Positions 4,250-7,895 of a stretch of DNA of 7,895 nucleotides are shown here, in pieces (position 1 is the first letter of the stretch; each line of letters opens with the position of its first letter). The DNA lies in assembly GCA_937980625.1 (NCBI GenBank), contig CALJPJ010000054.1, positions 1 to 7,895 of the forward strand, written 5' to 3'. The notes beneath the pieces were generated by a model. The model ran no database searches, was not told the origin of the DNA, and saw nothing but the letters and a program-made list of their open reading frames with translations. Position numbers and translations under genes: made by a program. The stretch is from an uncultured Bdellovibrionales bacterium. GTDB taxonomy: Bacteria; Bdellovibrionota; Bdellovibrionia; Bdellovibrionales; UBA1609.

Positions 4250-5130
4250 AAATTAAACCGCCAGGTGGCGAGAAATATACAAATATAAAGAAGCTATCTA
4301 AAGACCTACAAATTGCCACAGTTTGCCAAGAAGCTCGTTGCCCGAATATGGCTGAGTGTTGGGGGGGTGGCACTGCAACTTTTATGTTGATGGGTGAGGT
4401 TTGCACAAGAGGGTGTCGTTTTTGTTCTGTAAAAACGGGCAACCCAAAAGGTGTTTTGGATCATGATGAGCCTAGAAAACTAGGCACTGCAATATCTAAG
4501 ATGGGGCTTGAATACGTTGTTTTAACGAGCGTTGATAGAGATGACCTTGAAGATGAAGGTTCGGGGCATTTTGCTGAGTCGGTTCGTGTTATTAAAAGTT
4601 TAAGTCCAGACATTTTAGTCGAAGTTTTAACTCCTGATTTTCACGGTAGAACTGAATTAATTGAAAAACTTGTAGCTGCCAAGCCAGATGTATTTGCCCA
4701 CAATATTGAAACAGTAGAGAGATTAACAGCAAAGGTTCGCGACCCGAGGGCTGGTTATTACTTGTCGCTCGATGTGCTAGCTCAGGTTAAAGAAATTGAT
4801 CCAAGCCGATTCACCAAGAGCTCCATAATGTTAGGCCTAGGGGAAACTGATGACGAAATTATGCAAACTCTTAGAGATTTAAGAGAAGTGGGTTGTGATG
4901 TTGTGACTTTTGGTCAATACTTGCAACCAACAAAATTAAAATTAAAAGTTCAAGAATATGTGACGCCAGAAAAGTTTAGATGGTGGCAAGAAAAAGCTGA
5001 GTCTATGGGCTTTTTATATGTGGCTAGTGGGCCATTAGTAAGAAGCTCTTATAAAGCGGGTGAATTTTTTATGAAAGGTATTATTAATAAAAATAAACAA
5101 CAAGAAAAACTACGAGAAGAGAGGGTTTGA
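4210..5130 (+). CDS. lipA: lipoyl synthase
   Basis: LipA is a radical SAM enzyme that inserts two sulfurs at C6 and C8 of octanoyl groups bound to lipoyl domains. All key residues are visible in the 306-residue protein: the auxiliary 4Fe-4S cluster ligands C39-x4-C44-x5-C50 (VCQEARCPNMAEC), the radical SAM motif C65-x3-C69-x2-C72 (CTRGCRFC), the VVLTSVDRDDL stretch (103-113), AHNIETV (163-169), GLGET (209-213), GQYLQPT (235-241) and the C-terminal RSSYKAGEF (278-286), whose Ser completes the auxiliary cluster. Length is typical of the family. ATG 4210 has AGGG four bases upstream (4202-4205) and gives a normal N-terminus (KPSWLKIKPPGG). Only one base separates its TGA from the E2 gene, which encodes a LipA substrate, so the genes are probably translationally coupled. 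No lipB or lplA is present in the window to supply the octanoyl group. Confidence 0.97.
   Translation: MEVKKILPKPSWLKIKPPGGEKYTNIKKLSKDLQIATVCQEARCPNMAECWGGGTATFMLMGEVCTRGCRFCSVKTGNPKGVLDHDEPRKLGTAISKMGLEYVVLTSVDRDDLEDEGSGHFAESVRVIKSLSPDILVEVLTPDFHGRTELIEKLVAAKPDVFAHNIETVERLTAKVRDPRAGYYLSLDVLAQVKEIDPSRFTKSSIMLGLGETDDEIMQTLRDLREVGCDVVTFGQYLQPTKLKLKVQEYVTPEKFRWWQEKAESMGFLYVASGPLVRSSYKAGEFFMKGIINKNKQQEKLREERV
5121..5125 (+). promoter_or_regulatory. ribosome-binding site of the E2 gene, inside the 3' end of lipA
   Basis: GAGGG encodes part of the lipA C-terminus and lies six bases before ATG 5132. With the one-base gap between stop and start, this suits coupled translation of lipA and E2. Confidence 0.7.
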
Positions 5131-5131
5131 T

Positions 5132-6400
5132 ATGGCCGTTGAAAATGTAAATTTACCAGACATAGGTGAAGGTGTAACTGAAGGCGAAATGGTAAAATGG
5201 TTAGTTGCTATTGGTGATAGCGTTGAAGTTGATCAGCCAGTTGCTGAAATAATGACAGATAAAGCTACGGTCGAAGTGCCAAGCCCTATAGCAGGTAAAG
5301 TGACGGAGTTAATTGTTAATGAGGGAGATATTGTACCTATTGAGACTGCCATGTTAAAAGTTGATACTGACGGAGCCAGTGTATCTTCGAGTGAACCAGT
5401 GGCCGCTGAAGCGACACCTGCTCAACCAGCTCCTGCTGTGACTCAGCAAGTTTCTGCAAAGCCGCAAATTCAACCCCCTGTGGCTGACTCTAAAGTTTTA
5501 GCTACTCCAAGTACCCGACGACTTGCTCGTGAGTTAAATGTTGATATTAATACTGTAACTGGCTCTGGTTTAGCTGGTCGAGTCACAAGAGATGATGTTT
5601 TAGCTCTTAATAAAGGTGCTGGGGCTGTCGCTGCAGGTGCTCCAAAAATGAAGCTACCTGAATTTAATGTACCAACATTTAACAGTTCTAATGAACAGGC
5701 TGAAGAACGAGTTCCTTTAAGAGGTATTAGACGAAAAATAGCTAAGCAAATGCAAATGACTAAGCAGGTTGTTCCACATTTTACTTTAATGGATGAAGCA
5801 AACGTATCTCAACTTTATAAAACAAGAGCTAAAGTAAAAGAAATTGGTGCAAGTTACGGTGTGAAAGTCACTTACTTGCCTTTTATTATTAAGGCACTCA
5901 TTGCGACAATGAGAGAGTTTCCAATGTTTAACTCAAGTATCGATGATGCTGCTGAAGAAATCGTATATAAAAAGTATTATAATATTGGGTTTGCTGCCGA
6001 TACACCGCAAGGTTTGTTGGTGCCAGTTATTAAAAATGCAGATCAAAAAACAATTTTACAGTTATCCCAAGAAATTACAGATTTATCGACTAGAGCCCGC
6101 GAAGGAAAGTTGGCCTTAGATGAAATGAAAGGAGCTTGTATCACTATTACCAATATTGGAAGTGTTGGTGGAACTTATGCGACTCCAATTATTAATCACC
6201 CAGAAGTTGCTATTTTAGGAATGTATAAAATGGTGGATAAACCAGTATTTATTGATGGTAAATTTAAGGCAGCAAAGGTGATGAACTATACCGTAACTTG
6301 TGATCACAGAATTATTGATGGTGCTGTTGCTGCGAATTTCTTAAATTCATTTTTTAAACGAATTGAGAATCCGAGCCATTTATTATTGGATATGATTTAA
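5132..6400 (+). CDS. 2-oxoacid dehydrogenase complex E2, dihydrolipoyl acyltransferase
   Basis: E2 moves the acyl group from E1 to CoA through a lipoyl arm and forms the core of the complex. The 422-residue protein has the standard order: one lipoyl domain (2-77) with the modified lysine K44 in MTDKATVEVP; an Ala/Pro-rich linker (82-119); the peripheral subunit-binding domain (123-159, ATPSTRRLARELNVDINTVTG onward); a second linker (160-192); and the catalytic domain (193-422), with the active-site motif D391-H392-RII-D396-G397. A single lipoyl domain together with GGTYATPIINHPEVAILGMYK (346-366) resembles branched-chain 2-oxoacid and Gram-positive-type pyruvate dehydrogenase E2 proteins more than E. 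coli AceF with three lipoyl domains. DHRIIDGA is compatible with either. The missing E1 genes leave the substrate open, so bkdB-like and pdhC-like are both possible; I give no symbol. It precedes E3 by 23 bases. Confidence 0.94.
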   Translation: MAVENVNLPDIGEGVTEGEMVKWLVAIGDSVEVDQPVAEIMTDKATVEVPSPIAGKVTELIVNEGDIVPIETAMLKVDTDGASVSSSEPVAAEATPAQPAPAVTQQVSAKPQIQPPVADSKVLATPSTRRLARELNVDINTVTGSGLAGRVTRDDVLALNKGAGAVAAGAPKMKLPEFNVPTFNSSNEQAEERVPLRGIRRKIAKQMQMTKQVVPHFTLMDEANVSQLYKTRAKVKEIGASYGVKVTYLPFIIKALIATMREFPMFNSSIDDAAEEIVYKKYYNIGFAADTPQGLLVPVIKNADQKTILQLSQEITDLSTRAREGKLALDEMKGACITITNIGSVGGTYATPIINHPEVAILGMYKMVDKPVFIDGKFKAAKVMNYTVTCDHRIIDGAVAANFLNSFFKRIENPSHLLLDMI

Positions 6401-6423
6401 TTTTAAAATAAGAGAGAAGCTTT

Positions 6424-7875
6424 ATGTCTACTAAATTTGATGTTTGTGTAATTGGTGCTGGTCCTGGAGGTTATGTTGCTGCGATTAGGTCAGCGCAACT
6501 TGGTTTAAAAACTGCGATTATTGAAAGAGAATATTTAGGCGGTGTTTGTTTAAATGTTGGCTGTATACCATCAAAAGCAATGATTACTGCAGCTCATTTT
6601 TTACACAGGGCTCAGCATGACGCTCCTGAAATGGGAATCAATATTAAAGGCATTAGTTTAGATATGGCCAAATTGGTGAATTGGAAGCAATCTGTTTGTG
6701 ATCGCATGTCTAAAGGGGTGGAGCAGTTACTTAAAGGGAATAAAGTTGAGATTATTTCTGGAGAAGCGAAGTTTAAAACTACTAGTCAATTAGAAGTAAA
6801 GGGCTCTAAGGGAGCACAGGTTGTAGAAGCAGATAAGTTTATTGTGGCTACTGGCTCGAGACCAATTGCAATTCCAGGCTTTGATATTGATGAAAATGAA
6901 GTTTGCTCTTCGACTGGGGCTTTAGCTCTTGAAACATTACCTAAAAAAGTTGTTGTGATTGGTGGTGGTTATATAGGTTTAGAGATTAGCTCTTACTTAG
7001 CTAAACTAGGTTCTGAAGTTGAAATTTTAGAGGCTGGTAAAAGTTTGCTAGCTGGAGTTGCAGATAAAGATTGTGTGCAAGTTGTTGCTCGTAAATTAAA
7101 AAAACTAGGTGTTAAAGTTCATTTTGGAGCTTTTGCTAAGAAGTATACAAAAAAAGGTAAGTCCTTTGAAGTGAGCGCTGAAGTAGATGGAAGTATGAAA
7201 ACTTTTTCTGCTGATAAAATTTTATTAACCGTTGGTCGTAAGCCAAACTCTGATGAGATGGGCTTAAAAGAAATTGGAGTTGAAATTGATGAGAGAGGTT
7301 TTATAAAAGTTGACCCACAAATGAGAACGAACCACTCTAATATATTCGCTATCGGTGATATTGCTGGTCAACCTATGTTAGCTCATAAAGCCAGTCATGA
7401 GGCCGTTTTAGCTGCAGAAGTAATTGCGGGCCAAAATAGAGTTTATGATGCGAAAACAGTGCCGGCAGTTATTTTTACTGACCCTGAAATTGCATCTGCC
7501 GGTATGTTAGAAGAGGAATGTAAAAAAGCAGGTTTTAATGATTTAAAAATTGGCAAGTTTCCTTTTGCCGCCAACGGGCGTGCAGTATCAATGATGGAAG
7601 CTGATGGCTTTATTAAAATGATTGCTGACGCTAAAACTAATATATTGTTGGGTGTGCATATTGTTGGTCCTGAAGCGAGCAACTTAGTGAGTGAGGCTGT
7701 ATTAGCTATTGAAATGGGAGCTCGCTTAGAGGACTTAGCTTTATCAATACATCCACACCCAACATTAGGTGAAACAATGATGGAAGCAGCTGAAGCGACT
7801 TTAGGTCACGCTATTCATATGATACAAAGGCCTTTAAAAAGTAAAAAAAGCTCTGGTCCTTCTGCAAGAGCATAA
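6424..7875 (+). CDS. lpdA: dihydrolipoamide dehydrogenase (E3)
   Basis: E3 reoxidises the dihydrolipoyl arm of E2 with FAD and NAD+, and commonly serves several 2-oxoacid dehydrogenases and the glycine cleavage system. The 483-residue protein has the FAD dinucleotide-binding GAGPGG (11-16), the redox disulfide C42-LNVG-C47, ATGSRP (142-147), a second nucleotide-binding motif IGGGYIG (179-185) with E203 at the end of the following strand (favouring NAD over NADP), the FAD-contacting GDIAG (311-315), and the dimer-interface motif HPHPTLGE (443-450), in which H445 and E450 form the catalytic pair. It ends in a Lys/Ser-rich tail (471-483). The ATG is preceded by AGAGAG (6411-6416), seven bases upstream. 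It is the third operon gene in the window, and another start codon follows one base after its stop. Confidence 0.96.
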   Translation: MSTKFDVCVIGAGPGGYVAAIRSAQLGLKTAIIEREYLGGVCLNVGCIPSKAMITAAHFLHRAQHDAPEMGINIKGISLDMAKLVNWKQSVCDRMSKGVEQLLKGNKVEIISGEAKFKTTSQLEVKGSKGAQVVEADKFIVATGSRPIAIPGFDIDENEVCSSTGALALETLPKKVVVIGGGYIGLEISSYLAKLGSEVEILEAGKSLLAGVADKDCVQVVARKLKKLGVKVHFGAFAKKYTKKGKSFEVSAEVDGSMKTFSADKILLTVGRKPNSDEMGLKEIGVEIDERGFIKVDPQMRTNHSNIFAIGDIAGQPMLAHKASHEAVLAAEVIAGQNRVYDAKTVPAVIFTDPEIASAGMLEEECKKAGFNDLKIGKFPFAANGRAVSMMEADGFIKMIADAKTNILLGVHIVGPEASNLVSEAVLAIEMGARLEDLALSIHPHPTLGETMMEAAEATLGHAIHMIQRPLKSKKSSGPSARA

Positions 7876-7876
7876 A

Positions 7877-7895
7877 ATGAATTTAGACTCTATTA
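7877..7895 (+). CDS. start of a further operon gene, cut by window edge
   Basis: ATG 7877 lies one base after the E3 stop and six bases after AAGAG (7866-7870). Six codons are visible (M-N-L-D-S-I) before the window ends. The spacing matches that between lipA and E2, suggesting the operon continues, but the product cannot be identified; a lipoate-related gene such as lipB would be a natural guess only. Confidence 0.4.

Noticed and set aside
4197..4442. 81-codon reverse frame over the lipA start
   Set aside because: Antisense to the conserved cluster-binding region of lipA, with no known-family resemblance.
7443..7682. 79-codon reverse frame inside the E3 gene
   Set aside because: Antisense to conserved E3 dimerisation-domain sequence.
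1..7895. Mobile element, CRISPR array or defence system
   Set aside because: No transposase, integrase, terminal repeats, spacer-repeat pattern or defence gene motif on either strand; the gene content is housekeeping and envelope.

Overview
The window is AT-rich bacterial chromosome with a Gram-negative envelope gene set: a periplasmic DsbA-like lipoprotein, Sec-exported proteins and a probable outer-membrane protein. The two orphan exported proteins, the aromatic WWKFW tail and the mix of ordinary protein families suggest a Bdellovibrionota-like (Bdellovibrio/Bacteriovorax type) genome. That placement is inference; no rRNA or other phylogenetic marker is present. There is no tRNA, rRNA, CRISPR array, insertion sequence or phage gene.

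Layout from left to right. (1) Bases 1-304, minus strand: the N-terminal part of an integral-membrane lipid kinase of the CTP-dependent dolichol kinase / diacylglycerol kinase type, cut by the window edge. (2) An intergenic region with a possible forward promoter and a 20-codon leader peptide, then at 563-1387 (+) an orphan exported protein whose C-terminus looks like an outer-membrane beta-strand. (3) 1427-2050 (-): a small exported helical orphan with a -10 box so close to its ATG that the mRNA may be leaderless. (4) 2255-3010 (+): a DsbA/BdbD-type thiol oxidoreductase lipoprotein, ending at a strong, probably bidirectional terminator (3031-3063) shared with convergent sfsA (3121-3876, -). 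(5) 3877-4209: a 333-base intergenic region with a five-codon minigene, an AT-rich hairpin and a 16-base palindrome near the probable lipA promoter. (6) 4210-7875 (+): a tight operon of lipoyl synthase (lipA), a 2-oxoacid dehydrogenase E2 acyltransferase and dihydrolipoamide dehydrogenase (E3), with another gene starting at 7877.

The operon is functionally coherent. LipA inserts the two sulfurs that turn an octanoyl group on the E2 lipoyl lysine (K44) into lipoate, E2 uses that swinging arm to carry acyl groups to CoA, and E3 reoxidises the arm with NAD+. lipA and E2 are separated by one base. No E1 decarboxylase is in the window, so the substrate (pyruvate or branched-chain 2-oxoacids) is undecided.

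I found no convincing new multi-gene system. The points most worth a second look are the kinase fragment read off the left edge, the possible leaderless gene, the leader peptide abutting the orphan outer-membrane candidate, and the regulatory architecture ahead of lipA.
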